Positions 24,705-33,515 are shown, counted from the first letter of the stretch. The stretch is 64,000 bases of DNA from Methylacidimicrobium fagopyrum (GCA_026225255.1 JAMFSJ010000073.1:1-64000), one strand, 5' to 3'. The notes: a model not told the origin generated them from the letters alone. Numbers and translations: made by a program.

Positions 24705-26345
24705 TTACCACTGAAAGGTCACGGCTTTGCCATCTAACTTCCATTGCGTGGGCGTGCGGGTTTGCAACCAGTCGAGCGGTTCGCCGAGCGGTTGCGGTTG
24801 GGCGGCGGCGGTCAAGGCGGCCTGCAACGCTTGGGTTTGTTCTGGGCCAGCCAATCGTTGCGGCCAGCTCACAAAGAGCGGCGTGCCGCTGTGGGCCAGC
24901 AAATCGAGCCACTGCCGATTTTTCTCCCACGGAACCGCGTTGCTGCGGGCGAGGCCGGAACAGTCAGCGTCCACCAAATAGAACGCGCCATTTTGCGCCG
25001 CGCGGAAGGCCAGGCAATTCACGCCCATCTTGCGCGTGCGATTCCAGTCCGTGCCGCTGGTGTCGTCACCGATGCGCGCCAGCTCAAAAATGCCGGCGGA
25101 AAGGTGGCTCATCGTGTTGCAACCATTTAACAGCACCTTATTTCCAGCGGCCTGACGAAGCGTGCGATAAAAATTCAAAATGATTTCCGCGGTCGTGTGG
25201 CTGCGATCAGAAAACGCCCAGCCGTCTTCCGTTATTTCATCGCCCATGTGGTTTCCCCAGCGGCCCAAAATTTCTTCGGTGGAAAAATCATGCTTAATCA
25301 TTTCGTAACCCCAGCCGCGAAAACGCTGCATATTTTCGGTGATGTCTTTCAAGACTTCCGGGTTTGAGGGATCGAGTGTTTCCGACCGGTTGGCCAGACG
25401 CCACGTTGCCGGGCAATCCGGCCACGCTTGCAAGGGGCGATACCACAGGCCGGGCCGCGCGTTCAGGGCTTTGATTGCCTGCGCCACTTCGGACATCGTG
25501 GAACCGAATTTTTCGTTCGTTTTTTTCCACGGATTACCGCGGTCTTTGCCGCCTTGCCGGTTCGCTTGCCAGCCATCATCAATCACCATATAAGGCTGGT
25601 TTTCTTTCGTCGGAGAAAGTGCGGACGTAAAGGCGGCGTCTTTCAAAAAACCCGCGGCGGTGTTGGCGCCGTAAGCGCAATACCAATCGTTAAATCCGTA
25701 AACCGGCTGACGAACAATCCTCGGGTGCGGACACATCTGCCGGCAAAAAACGCTCGCCGCCGCAAAAGCATTTTCACTCGCCTGACCTTGGTGAGTGATG
25801 ATCGTGCAAACGGTCAAGGTGCGTTTGCCGAGTTCAACCCCGACTCCACCGCTGCGCACATCGGCCCACAGATCAATGCCGTTCGCATCCGTTCGCCAAT
25901 AACACAACGCCGCCGGACCGGTCATCACGCCGTAACCATCGGTGGTCGTTCCATTCGAAACTAAAAAATACCACGGCATCGCGCCGGTGCGGCCGATCGG
26001 TTTCCATTGCAGATCGCCGTAGGCCCGCTCCCAGGCGTCGCCCAGAAAAACCGCATTGGTATCGAAAGTTGCCGCCCAATGCAGATGCAGTTTTTTCACC
26101 GGCACGCCCGGGGCTTTCAGCGACACGACAGCGGGGTTTGCGCGAATGATTACTTGGATGCCGCCGCCCGACCACTTGCCCTGATCGCCTGAAGTCAACG
26201 TGATGGTTCCGTTGGTCAAAACCACTTCAACCGAACTGGGCGGTTGCGTGAGGTCGGTGAAATTAGCGGCCACCAAATTTTCGCCGGCGAGCCGAAAAAA
26301 TAACGCCGTTAGCAAACCTAACCAAAATTGTTTTGGACGGATCAT
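24705..26345 (-). CDS. secreted GH27/GH36-like glycoside hydrolase (alpha-galactosidase superfamily)
   Basis: From the start at 26345 the protein has 546 residues and a signal peptide (MIRPKQFWLGLLTALFFRLA). A beta-sandwich domain precedes a TIM barrel of the clan GH-D kind. Relevant segments are QPVYGFNDWYCAYGAN, QPYMVIDDGWQANRQGG, RPGLWYRPLQAWP and YEMIKHDFSTEEILGR. The last has a KxD pattern where clan GH-D nucleophiles lie. ARIGDDTSGTDW is the likely acid/base region. Clan enzymes cleave alpha-galactosides or related sugars. It lies 135 bases after the DUF1080 gene on the same strand, so they were probably co-expressed. The exact substrate is unknown. Confidence 0.75.
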   Translation of the reverse strand: MIRPKQFWLGLLTALFFRLAGENLVAANFTDLTQPPSSVEVVLTNGTITLTSGDQGKWSGGGIQVIIRANPAVVSLKAPGVPVKKLHLHWAATFDTNAVFLGDAWERAYGDLQWKPIGRTGAMPWYFLVSNGTTTDGYGVMTGPAALCYWRTDANGIDLWADVRSGGVGVELGKRTLTVCTIITHQGQASENAFAAASVFCRQMCPHPRIVRQPVYGFNDWYCAYGANTAAGFLKDAAFTSALSPTKENQPYMVIDDGWQANRQGGKDRGNPWKKTNEKFGSTMSEVAQAIKALNARPGLWYRPLQAWPDCPATWRLANRSETLDPSNPEVLKDITENMQRFRGWGYEMIKHDFSTEEILGRWGNHMGDEITEDGWAFSDRSHTTAEIILNFYRTLRQAAGNKVLLNGCNTMSHLSAGIFELARIGDDTSGTDWNRTRKMGVNCLAFRAAQNGAFYLVDADCSGLARSNAVPWEKNRQWLDLLAHSGTPLFVSWPQRLAGPEQTQALQAALTAAAQPQPLGEPLDWLQTRTPTQWKLDGKAVTFQW

Positions 26346-26480
26346 AAAAATTGGATTCAAAAAAATTGCGGTGATCTGGTTCACGGCATTTTCGGACCGC
26401 AAACCAGATGGTTCCGACGATGACAAAACTAGCCAGTTCCCAATTGCCCGGCCATTCAGACTAAATTTACGCCGGGAATT

Positions 26481-27220
26481 TTACGGTTTCGCGGCAATCG
26501 GGCGAATCTTGATGTTGCGGAACGAGACGCTGCCGTGATCGCCTTGCAAACCGATGAAGCCGAGATCGGATTTTGCAAAGCCGGGCATCTGGCTGAATTT
26601 GCAGGCGGCCACGCGCGCATTGAAATCGGCGCTGTGCAGGACGTAATCAAAATATTTTACGCCGTTGATGTCGTGTTCGCATTTTTCGGGCGTGACGAGG
26701 AGGCGGATATGATTCCATTGGCCAACGGGTTTAGTGGCGTCGAGCGTCTTGCCGGTGGCAGGATCAATCGGCGGTTGATAGAGCGCGTAGAGCCAGCCGC
26801 AACGGATTTTATCGGCGGCTTTTTCGTTATCTTCCAATTGAAATTCCGGTCCGGTCGCCCACGTGGCGCCGCCGTCGTTGGTGATGTGATACAAGATGCC
26901 GAGTTGCCGCCTTCGGAAATGTTGTAATCGAGTTGGAGTTCGAACCAATCGTATTTGCCAGCGCTGACGATGTCGCCGGCGTTATGCGGATCCACACACG
27001 TAAGGACGCCGTCTTTCACCTGCCAACCGGGGCGGACGCCGTCTTTTTTGAAATTACTCCAACCGTTAAAATCTTCGCCGTCGAACAGCAGTTGCCAACC
27101 CGCGGCTTTTTCCGCCGAGGTGAGCGTGTTGGGTTTGACGCAAGTGGTGCCGCAATGCGTGGTGCAGCCGGTGAAAGCCAAAGCGGAGGCGGCGAAGGCG
27201 ATGAGTAAAGTGTTTTTCAT
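26481..27220 (-). pseudogene. DUF1080 (3-keto-disaccharide hydrolase-type) lipoprotein gene with one frameshift
   Basis: The start at 27220 gives MKNTLLIAFAASALAFTGC, a lipoprotein signal with lipobox AFTGC. Next come GWQLLFDGEDFNGWSNF and ELQLDYNISEGGNS. At about 26896-26902 one G appears to be missing (AACTCGGCATC where AACTCGGGCATC is expected), and the sequence continues in another frame as GILYHITNDGGATWATGPEF. It ends with FIGLQGDHGSVSFRNIKIRP. DUF1080 proteins are concanavalin-like hydrolases abundant in Verrucomicrobiota and Planctomycetota. The gene is otherwise intact from lipobox to C-terminus, so the shift may be recent or an assembly error. Confidence 0.85.
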
Positions 27221-27259
27221 GGTGGGGAAAAAATTAGACGAAGTTGGCGGCGGGGACAA

Positions 27260-27445
27260 TGGAAAGAATTGGCGAATATTTTGCAGTCGCGGCCTGGCTG
27301 GGAAAACATCGCCGACGCCCAATTGCCGCCCATTCACGATGATCCGTGTGACCGATTCATTATCGCCGCCGCAAAACAGCATGATTTAACGGGCGTGGCT
27401 GGCGATGAATAGTTTGAGAAATATGGCCTGACGGTGATCCGTTAG
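27260..27445 (+). pseudogene. PIN-domain toxin (VapC-like) remnant
   Basis: In one frame the sequence reads LPPIHDDPCDRFIIAAAKQH, then DLTGVAGDE, an in-frame TAG at 27410-27412, FEKYGLTVIR and a stop at 27443-27445. The HxDPxDRxxIAxA pattern followed by a D/E and FxxYGxxVI is the C-terminal half of VapC-type PIN ribonucleases. The 5' half is missing or unrecognisable, and the TAG sits where the last strand would start. No antitoxin is next to it. The upstream end is approximate. Confidence 0.6.
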
Positions 27446-27474
27446 GCAATGCCATAAAGAACGTGTGTCACGAC

Positions 27475-27503
27475 CGGAGCGCCGAGCATTGCTCGGCGCT
27501 CCG
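27475..27503. repeat. 14-bp perfect hairpin CGGAGCGCCGAGCA
   Basis: CGGAGCGCCGAGCA, one base, then its complement TGCTCGGCGCTCCG. The right arm resembles the GGTCGGCGCTCC stretch inside prmC near 9890-9902, so the two may belong to one repeat family. Confidence 0.7.
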
Positions 27504-27506
27504 ATT

Positions 27507-27554
27507 AAAATAAAAAACGGGAGGGAAGCGCCTTACGGCAAACTTCACCTCCCG
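27507..27554 (-). terminator. intrinsic terminator of the phosphofructokinase gene
   Basis: On the minus strand, a GGGAGGTGAAG/CTTCCCTCCCG stem is followed by TTTTTTATTTTA. It lies 20 bases beyond the stop at 27574. Confidence 0.75.
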
Positions 27555-27573
27555 GGTAAATCGTGAATGCGGA

Positions 27574-28806
27574 TCAGTGTTTCACTTCAATCGCCTGGCC
27601 CATCGGCTGGCCAATTTCTTTGAGCAATTGCACGAACCATTTCGTTTTAACAGCGAACGGTTTGCCGCCTTTGATGCGCTCGAATTCGATGGCGCGGAGT
27701 TGATCGCCGCGTTCTTCGTCTTCGCCTACCACGCCGCCTTTGCCGGCGAAAGCGCATTGCACGGCCTTGACGGCGCAACGTTTGATGAGTTTGCGATCCG
27801 CCGCATTGGCCGCGGCGGCGCGGCTGTAATAACCACTTTTTTGCACGAGCGTTTTTTCCGCGCCGAGCAATTCAGCGAACTGTTTGGAGAACCACGAGCC
27901 GACGTTCACCTTGTCCAACCGGACGTGGCCGAACGCATCGCGCGGAACTTCTTCACCGCGCGATTTCATTTCCGCAACGATCGACTCCACGCCGGCACCT
28001 TCGGATATGAACAGGTTCACGCAATCGTGTTTGTCCATGATCTTTTTCAGACGCGCGGCTTCGGCCTTGATGTCGAGTGCCATTTCGGGAATGAAGATCG
28101 CGTGCACCCCGCGACGTTCGCTGCTCAAACCGAGCTCCGGCAAGAAGCTCATTTCTGACATCAACTTCGAGTATTCCGCCGCCGTCGCCGCCGTGAGCCA
28201 GCCGCAATTGCGGCCCATGACTTCGTGAATGATGAGCATGCGCGGATTCGCGTTGTGCTCGGCCACGACGTTGGCGAAATAATGCGCGCCTTCCTCGGCC
28301 GCCGTCCACGCGCCCAAACTTTGGCGGATCGGAATCACGTCATTATCAATCGTCTTCGGCATGCCGACGACCGTGAGATTATAATTGTTCGCCTTGAGAA
28401 ATTTCGCGAGGTCCGCCGCCGCCGTATTGGTGTCGTCACCGCCGATGGTGTGCAACACGTCCACGCCGTCCTTGATCAATTGATCCGCCGCGACCTTCTG
28501 CGGATCTTGACCTTCCTTGACGAGCCCGCGCTTCACGCAATCCTTGATGTTGGTGAGCTTCACGCGGCTGTTGCCGATGGGACTGCCGCCGTGTTCGACC
28601 AGCGCCTTCCACTTTTTGCGCGCCGAAGCGGTCACCTTCAAACTCTTGCCTTGCAACAAGCCCATGTAACCGTTCACGTAGCAGATGATCTCCACCTTCG
28701 GCGCCGTGCGCGTGTAAGTTTCGATCAAATAACCAATGGAAGCGCTCAAGCACGGAGCTAAACCGCCCGCTGTCAGGATGCCAACTTTCTTAATTTTTTT
28801 ATTCAT
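27574..28806 (-). CDS. pfp: 6-phosphofructokinase, PPi-dependent type
   Basis: The enzyme phosphorylates fructose 6-phosphate in glycolysis. The start ATG at 28806 gives 410 residues (MNKKIKKVGILTAGGLAPCL). The motif GGDDTNT and the motif PKTIDNDV both carry the residues typical of pyrophosphate-using enzymes (Asp after GGD, and Lys before TIDND) rather than ATP-using ones (GGDGS, PGTIDND). A reversible PPi reaction is therefore expected. MGRNCGWLTAATA forms part of the sugar-phosphate site. It stands alone with its own terminator. The donor preference is inferred from motifs. Confidence 0.9.
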   Translation of the reverse strand: MNKKIKKVGILTAGGLAPCLSASIGYLIETYTRTAPKVEIICYVNGYMGLLQGKSLKVTASARKKWKALVEHGGSPIGNSRVKLTNIKDCVKRGLVKEGQDPQKVAADQLIKDGVDVLHTIGGDDTNTAAADLAKFLKANNYNLTVVGMPKTIDNDVIPIRQSLGAWTAAEEGAHYFANVVAEHNANPRMLIIHEVMGRNCGWLTAATAAEYSKLMSEMSFLPELGLSSERRGVHAIFIPEMALDIKAEAARLKKIMDKHDCVNLFISEGAGVESIVAEMKSRGEEVPRDAFGHVRLDKVNVGSWFSKQFAELLGAEKTLVQKSGYYSRAAAANAADRKLIKRCAVKAVQCAFAGKGGVVGEDEERGDQLRAIEFERIKGGKPFAVKTKWFVQLLKEIGQPMGQAIEVKH

Positions 28807-28996
28807 AAATTTTTGGAGGGCCAAGCCTCAAGCCGCCGATGATGTGGCAAAGACGTTTCAAGCTCAATTTCAAACCGCGCCGCAACCAACGGTAACCCGT
28901 TTTACGGCGGCCCGTAATCGAGGTCGTCCGCGGTTCAATTTTCTCAGCTTACCGAAATGGCTCGTAAAGCGTAAATCGCCTGTCGTAAATTTGGTC

Positions 28997-29533
28997 GTGG
29001 CCAAGAATATTGTTTATTTCGATCTCGAAACGCAGAAGTCCGCTGATGAAGTGGGCGGTTGGGGTAATATTTCCAAAATGGGCATGAGCATCGGCGTGAC
29101 TTACAGCACGGCGACAGGTGAATATAAAATTTACGGCGAACCGCAGGTCAACGATCTGCTCAAGGAATTGCAACGCGCGGATTTGGTCGTCGGTTTCAAT
29201 AATTTGCGGTTCGATTACGAAGTGTTGCACGGCTACACGGCCTATGATCTCGCGCAATTGCCGACGCTCGACATGCTCGTGGAATTGCAAAACACGTTGA
29301 ATCACCGGCTCTCGCTGGATTCCATCGCCACCGCGACGTTCGGCGTGGAAAAAACGGCGGAAGGTTTGCAGGCGATCCGATGGTTCAACGAAGGCAAGAT
29401 GGCCGAGATCGCCGAGTATTGCTGCTACGACGTGAAGATCACCAAGCTCGTTCACGAATACGGCGTGCAACACCGGCAGCTTCATTACAATAATCGCTTC
29501 GGCAAAAAAATGACCGTGCCGGTGAAGTGGTGA
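28997..29533 (+). CDS. DEDD-type 3'-5' exonuclease-like / RNase H-like protein
   Basis: No ATG precedes the conserved N-terminus, so a GTG start at 28997 (AKNIVYFDLETQKS follows) is chosen; a TTG at 28991 is also possible. The 178-residue protein has the first acidic motif FDLET, the second in GFNNLRFDYEVL and the third in YCCYDVKIT, the DEDD pattern of RNase H-like 3'-5' exonucleases. Such stand-alone proteins may trim DNA or RNA ends; the substrate is unknown. The long upstream ORF extension in the track (from 28736) overlaps the phosphofructokinase gene and is not coding. Confidence 0.78.
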   Translation: MAKNIVYFDLETQKSADEVGGWGNISKMGMSIGVTYSTATGEYKIYGEPQVNDLLKELQRADLVVGFNNLRFDYEVLHGYTAYDLAQLPTLDMLVELQNTLNHRLSLDSIATATFGVEKTAEGLQAIRWFNEGKMAEIAEYCCYDVKITKLVHEYGVQHRQLHYNNRFGKKMTVPVKW

Positions 29534-29545
29534 CCAGACGGGGGA

Positions 29546-29664
29546 TTTTTAACCGCTAATCTACGCTGATCTGCGCTAATCAAAAACGGTCGCGCAAAGT
29601 TGCTGCCCCACCCGTTAAGCTTGTTTCCATTAGCGAAGATCAGCGTAGATTAGCGGTTAAAAAA
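29546..29664. repeat. TTAACCGCTAATCTACGCTGATC palindrome
   Basis: The left arm 29546-29580 (AACCGCTAATCTACGCTGAT) and right arm 29629-29664 (ATCAGCGTAGATTAGCGGTT) form a stem of about 30 bp between two converging genes. It may also terminate transcription, since T-runs flank it. Confidence 0.85.
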
Positions 29665-29680
29665 ATTCACAATTTTGGGT

Positions 29681-30349
29681 TTAAACTAATTTTCGAAATA
29701 TCCGCGTCACGTCTGATCGCTGCAAAACTTTCGCGGCGTCAAAGCGTTTGCCTAACCATGGCGCGGTGAAAATTTTTTCAGAGGATATAAATTGCTCCAA
29801 TAACTTTACGTTAGAACTCGTCGCCGCGTCGGGTTTTGGCGGCGACATCAAAATCACTTTAGCTTGGGCGCGAAGATTTTTTGGTAACGCCTCCAACGTG
29901 AGTCGCAGGTGATTGACCACGCCAAGCTTATTGGGCGCGACAATGATGGGCGTGGCGCGCAGGGCGACCAGCAGATGGCGCGAGTCAAAATTTTTGCCCA
30001 GCGGACTCAATAATCCGCCGGCGCCTTCAACCAAGACGACGTCGAATTTTTTCTGCGTCGCCCGAATGTGCGTGAGCACAGACGCGAGCTTGACGGTCTT
30101 TTTTTCAAGCTTCGCGGCCAGCACGGGCGCGATCGCCGCGCGAAAATGCCACGGATTGATTTCATCCAACGTCAATGCGCCGTCGAGGGCCGCACACAAA
30201 GCTTCAGCGTCGGCGCGTCCCCCGGAACACAACGGCTTGAAGGCCGCGACGCGGGTTTTCTGCGCGCGCAAAAATTGGGCGAAAAGCGCGGTGAAAACCG
30301 TTTTGCCGACGCCCGTATCCGTGCCCGTGATGAAAAACGTTGGCTGCAT
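29681..30349 (-). CDS. bioD: dethiobiotin synthetase BioD
   Basis: BioD closes the ureido ring of biotin using ATP and CO2. The start at 30349 (MQPTFFITGTDTGVGKTVFT) contains the P-loop and sets 222 residues; the longer ORF upstream is a shadow. Further motifs are AFKPLCSGGRADAE, VLVEGAGGLLSPL (switch region) and IIVAPNKLGVVNH. No other biotin gene is in the window. It is transcribed away from hisD, with a 135-base divergent spacer. Confidence 0.93.
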   Translation of the reverse strand: MQPTFFITGTDTGVGKTVFTALFAQFLRAQKTRVAAFKPLCSGGRADAEALCAALDGALTLDEINPWHFRAAIAPVLAAKLEKKTVKLASVLTHIRATQKKFDVVLVEGAGGLLSPLGKNFDSRHLLVALRATPIIVAPNKLGVVNHLRLTLEALPKNLRAQAKVILMSPPKPDAATSSNVKLLEQFISSEKIFTAPWLGKRFDAAKVLQRSDVTRIFRKLV

Positions 30350-30484
30350 TGGTTTGGAAAATATAAGCCAACGGCGCGGCAGAATAAAAGAAAACCCGTC
30401 GCGGTGCGCGGGTAATGTTCGCTGAAAGCGGAAACTTTTTTCACGCGTTTTGACTTGGCGGCGAATCTTTTCTAATCTGTGACC

Positions 30485-31777
30485 ATGAAGATCGTTCGCC
30501 ATACTGACAAAGATTTTTCCGCCAAACTGCGTGAGATTGCCGCTGATTCCAGCTTGTTCGATACCGAGATCGAGCAACGGACCAAGGTGATTCTCCACGA
30601 TGTTTTCTTGCACGGCGATGCGGCGATTTTGGAGCTCACGGAAAAATTCGACGGCGCGACGCTAACCGCCGAGCAACTCGCGGTGACGTCGGCGGAATTA
30701 TTTAACGCCTCGCTGATGGCGGATGATGCGCTGCGTGCCGCAGTGGCCGAAGCGGACGCGAACATCGCCAGCTTTGCTAAAAAATCCAAACGCAAAAATT
30801 GGTCGGGTAAAAATTCTCACGGCGCGAGCGTGGGCGAAAAATTTGATCCATTCACGCGCGTTGGCATTTACATTCCTGGCGGCACCGCGCCGCTCGTTTC
30901 CACCGCGTTGATGACGATCACGCTGGCGCGTGTCGCGGGCTGCAAAGAGATCGTCGTCACCACGCCGTGCGGCCCAGACGGCTCCGTAAATCCCGCGATT
31001 TTATTCGCCGCGCGGGCGGCGGGCGCGACGGAAATTTATCGCGTCGGCGGCGCGCAAGCGATTGCTGCGTTCGCTTACGGCACGAAGACGATCCGGCGCG
31101 TGCAGAAAATTTTCGGCCCCGGCAACGCCTACGTCAGCACGGCCAAGCGACTGCTCTTCGGGCGCGTGGCGATTGATCTGCTCGCCGGCCCGAGCGACGT
31201 TTTGATTTTCGCCGATGATACGGCGAATCCCGCGTTCGCCGCCGCCGACATGCTCGCCCAAGCCGAACACGGTTCCGGCCACGAACGTGTCTGGCTCGTC
31301 ACGACTTCCGCAAAAATTCTTCGCGCGGTGGAAAAAGAAATCGCGAAACAATTGCCCAAACTGCCGCGCCGCGAATTTATCCAACGCGTGCTCGACCGCA
31401 ACGTGTGGCTCATCCACGTTGCGACCCTAGCCGACGGCGTCGCGCTGACGAACCAACTCGCGCCGGAACATTGCGAAGTCATCACGCGCAACGCGCGCCG
31501 CGTGAGCGATGGCATCGTGACGGCGGGCGCAATTTTCCTCGGCAACTGGTCGCCGACCGTCCTCGGTGATTACGTTGCTGGCCCAAGCCACACCTTGCCC
31601 ACCGATGGCGCGGGTGCCTCCTTCGCCGGCTTGACCGTGGATCAATTTCAACGTCGCACCAGCGTGGTGGAATACAATCGCGCCTCGCTCAAGAAAGCAC
31701 TGAAGACCGTAAAGAAATTCGCGGAACTGGAAGGCTTGGCGGCACACGGAAAAAGTGCGGAAGTGCGTTTGGGATAA
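30485..31777 (+). CDS. hisD: histidinol dehydrogenase HisD
   Basis: HisD catalyses the last two oxidations of histidine synthesis in the cytosol, using zinc and NAD. The ATG at 30485 (MKIVRHTDKDFSAKL) gives 430 residues, the normal length. Family motifs are RVGIYIPGGTAPLVSTALM, VGGAQAIAAFAYGT, VAIDLLAGPSDVLIFAD and the catalytic LTNQLAPEHCEVIT. HisC follows 1.75 kb downstream, but a foreign-looking block lies between them, so the expected hisD-hisC adjacency is broken. Confidence 0.96.
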   Translation: MKIVRHTDKDFSAKLREIAADSSLFDTEIEQRTKVILHDVFLHGDAAILELTEKFDGATLTAEQLAVTSAELFNASLMADDALRAAVAEADANIASFAKKSKRKNWSGKNSHGASVGEKFDPFTRVGIYIPGGTAPLVSTALMTITLARVAGCKEIVVTTPCGPDGSVNPAILFAARAAGATEIYRVGGAQAIAAFAYGTKTIRRVQKIFGPGNAYVSTAKRLLFGRVAIDLLAGPSDVLIFADDTANPAFAAADMLAQAEHGSGHERVWLVTTSAKILRAVEKEIAKQLPKLPRREFIQRVLDRNVWLIHVATLADGVALTNQLAPEHCEVITRNARRVSDGIVTAGAIFLGNWSPTVLGDYVAGPSHTLPTDGAGASFAGLTVDQFQRRTSVVEYNRASLKKALKTVKKFAELEGLAAHGKSAEVRLG

Positions 31778-31869
31778 ACTTTTTTAAAACGACCGACTAG
31801 AGACTAGCTGAATTTAACCCATAGCTGGTTTCCAAAACAAGTAGCGGCAAAAGAGGTTTCATGATTTGA

Positions 31870-32874
31870 TTGGATTTGTTCCAAACCTTCAACGTTGCGG
31901 CAGATGTGAGCAAATACTTAACAAAAGGAATGCATCTGGTCTACCTTGACCAATGCGTTCTCAGTCGTTTTTTGGAAACCCCAAAAAACACTCAATGGTG
32001 TGATTTGTGTGAAATAATTTTAAAAGGGAATGCGAGCCGTCGAATTCTTTGTCCTACATCTTTAGAACATTTGATTGAAACCTCCTCTCTGCCGAACGAG
32101 GACGCTGTCTATTTAGATGAGTTGATAAGAAAACTATCATTTGGATGGGCACTTTCAGATGAGTTCTTGCTGATAGCTCATCAAATAATAGCCAAACTAC
32201 GTGACCGTCTATTTTCTCGTGCACATTTTTTAGAAAAACGAGTTTTGCGCCCAATTACCTATCCTGGAACATTGGAAAAATTAAGGGAAATAAAAACTGG
32301 CTTGGATGAGCATAATGCTTGGCGTGTTCAAGGTGTAAATGAGCTAAACTCTTTAGTCCGCGATGGTCCCAAAGCTGGTGCTGAAATGTTACAAGCCTTG
32401 ATCAAGTTAAGTTCTGAAGGTTATGTTAAAAAGCTGCTAGCTGAAGTTTCGAATTCTTTGCTAGCTGGCCATGTCATTATACGCTTTGAAGACAACAATG
32501 ATAAAATGTTAAATTGGGCATCCAAGGTTGTTTATGAATTGATTGTTAAATATCGGCTCACTCTTGAAGAAGGGCAGAAATTATGTCAGTTATTACGCGC
32601 AGAAGGTTTAAATTTCATTCCCTCGCTCCAAATAAGAGCAGAGCTTCATGCCATGCAATTTTTTCGCAGAGAGAAAATCGAACCGCGCGATCAATATGAT
32701 ATCACTCGTGCTGCATGCGCGCTTCCTTATGCAGATGTTTTTATTACAGATGGCGGAAAAGCGAGCGCGATCAGAGAAATGAAACTAGATGCAGCTAATA
32801 AATCAGTAGTTTTTTCAATGAAGAAATCAGAACTCAATTCAATGATAGCCCACCTCAAAAAAATTGTGAATTAA
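31870..32874 (+). CDS. PIN-like domain protein, possible toxin
   Basis: I do not recognise a named family, but the layout is PIN-like. Near the N-terminus MHLVYLDQCVLSRFLE carries an early Asp, and the C-terminal YDITRAACALPYADVFITDG resembles the last acidic motif of PIN nucleases. The middle is helical. The DNA is visibly more A+T-rich than the neighbours, suggesting transfer. The start is odd: an ATG at 31861 preceded by AGAGG is followed by ATT and TGA, and the open frame begins at TTG 31870 (334 residues); ATG 31930 is the next choice. A DUF433 gene lies 65 bases downstream, so the pair may act as toxin and antitoxin. Confidence 0.65.
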   Translation: MDLFQTFNVAADVSKYLTKGMHLVYLDQCVLSRFLETPKNTQWCDLCEIILKGNASRRILCPTSLEHLIETSSLPNEDAVYLDELIRKLSFGWALSDEFLLIAHQIIAKLRDRLFSRAHFLEKRVLRPITYPGTLEKLREIKTGLDEHNAWRVQGVNELNSLVRDGPKAGAEMLQALIKLSSEGYVKKLLAEVSNSLLAGHVIIRFEDNNDKMLNWASKVVYELIVKYRLTLEEGQKLCQLLRAEGLNFIPSLQIRAELHAMQFFRREKIEPRDQYDITRAACALPYADVFITDGGKASAIREMKLDAANKSVVFSMKKSELNSMIAHLKKIVN

Positions 32875-32939
32875 ATGAGTTTTTTCTGTTGTTCTTATAA
32901 ACGGCATAAAAACTTGCTTGAGCAATTGGAATTCGATGT

Positions 32940-33140
32940 ATGAAAAAATGGATTGTTGTTGATGCAGAACATTTAGGCGGAAGTCAGCGTGTGCGTGGCA
33001 CCCGCATTTCCGTGGCCTTCATTCTTGAATCGCTCGCCGCTGGAATGTCTGTTGCTGAGATCGTAGATGCATATCCAAGTTTAACCAAAGAGGCGGTTAA
33101 TGGAGTTTTAGCAGAAATTAGAATATGTGGACCGATTTAA
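32940..33140 (+). CDS. DUF433 small protein, antitoxin-like
   Basis: The 66-residue protein fits DUF433, a small winged-helix-like family often found as the first gene of PIN (DUF5615) toxin pairs. The signature is VRGTRISVAFILESLAAGMS followed by VAEIVDAYPSL and AVNGVLAEI. Here the order is reversed: a larger PIN-like gene precedes it and no DUF5615 gene follows. The C-terminal end (RICGPI) lacks the usual final helix, so it may be trimmed. The region shares the low G+C content of the gene upstream. Confidence 0.75.
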   Translation: MKKWIVVDAEHLGGSQRVRGTRISVAFILESLAAGMSVAEIVDAYPSLTKEAVNGVLAEIRICGPI

Positions 33141-33188
33141 TTTTGTTCGCGTATTTTGCGTATTTCGCGGTTAATATTTAATTAATTT

Positions 33189-33515
33189 ATGCCCTGGACT
33201 TGTCTCATCATTGCCGGCCTGCTGGAAATCGGTTGGGCCATTGGTATGAAATACACTGAAGGTTTCACGCGCCTGTGGCCGACCGTGGGCACCGCCATTT
33301 GTTTGATCGTCAGCTTTTTTCTGCTGTCGTATTCGATCAAAACCATTCCCATGGGCACGGCTTACGCGGTCTGGACCGGCATCGGCGCGGCAGGTGCGGC
33401 CTTTTTTGGGATGCTGGTGTTTGGCGAATCACGCGAGGTCGGACGAATCGTTTGTTTGGTGTTGATCGTCGCCGGCACGGTGGGTTTAAAATGGTTTTCG
33501 GGAAAAGCAGGTTAA
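33189..33515 (+). CDS. sugE: SMR-family exporter SugE/Gdx
   Basis: The 108-residue, four-helix membrane protein belongs to the small multidrug resistance family, Gdx/SugE branch, which exports guanidinium in exchange for protons. The conserved glutamate is in LLEIGWAIGMKYTEGF (residues 11-26), and IPMGTAYAVWTGIGAAGAAF marks the third helix. Length and motifs are standard. Only 48 bases separate it from the DUF433 gene, and I see no guanidine riboswitch. hisC follows 12 bases after the stop. Confidence 0.92.
   Translation: MPWTCLIIAGLLEIGWAIGMKYTEGFTRLWPTVGTAICLIVSFFLLSYSIKTIPMGTAYAVWTGIGAAGAAFFGMLVFGESREVGRIVCLVLIVAGTVGLKWFSGKAG

Noticed and set aside
26481-27382. Reading the two DUF1080 ORFs as two separate genes
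   Set aside because: The pieces are consecutive parts of one domain joined by a single-base shift.
28736-28996. Upstream extension of the exonuclease ORF
   Set aside because: It overlaps the phosphofructokinase start and has no homology-like sequence before AKNIVYFDLE.
33141-33188. Guanidine riboswitch before sugE
   Set aside because: Only 48 bases are available and they show a TTCGCGTATTTTGCG word repeat, not a riboswitch fold.
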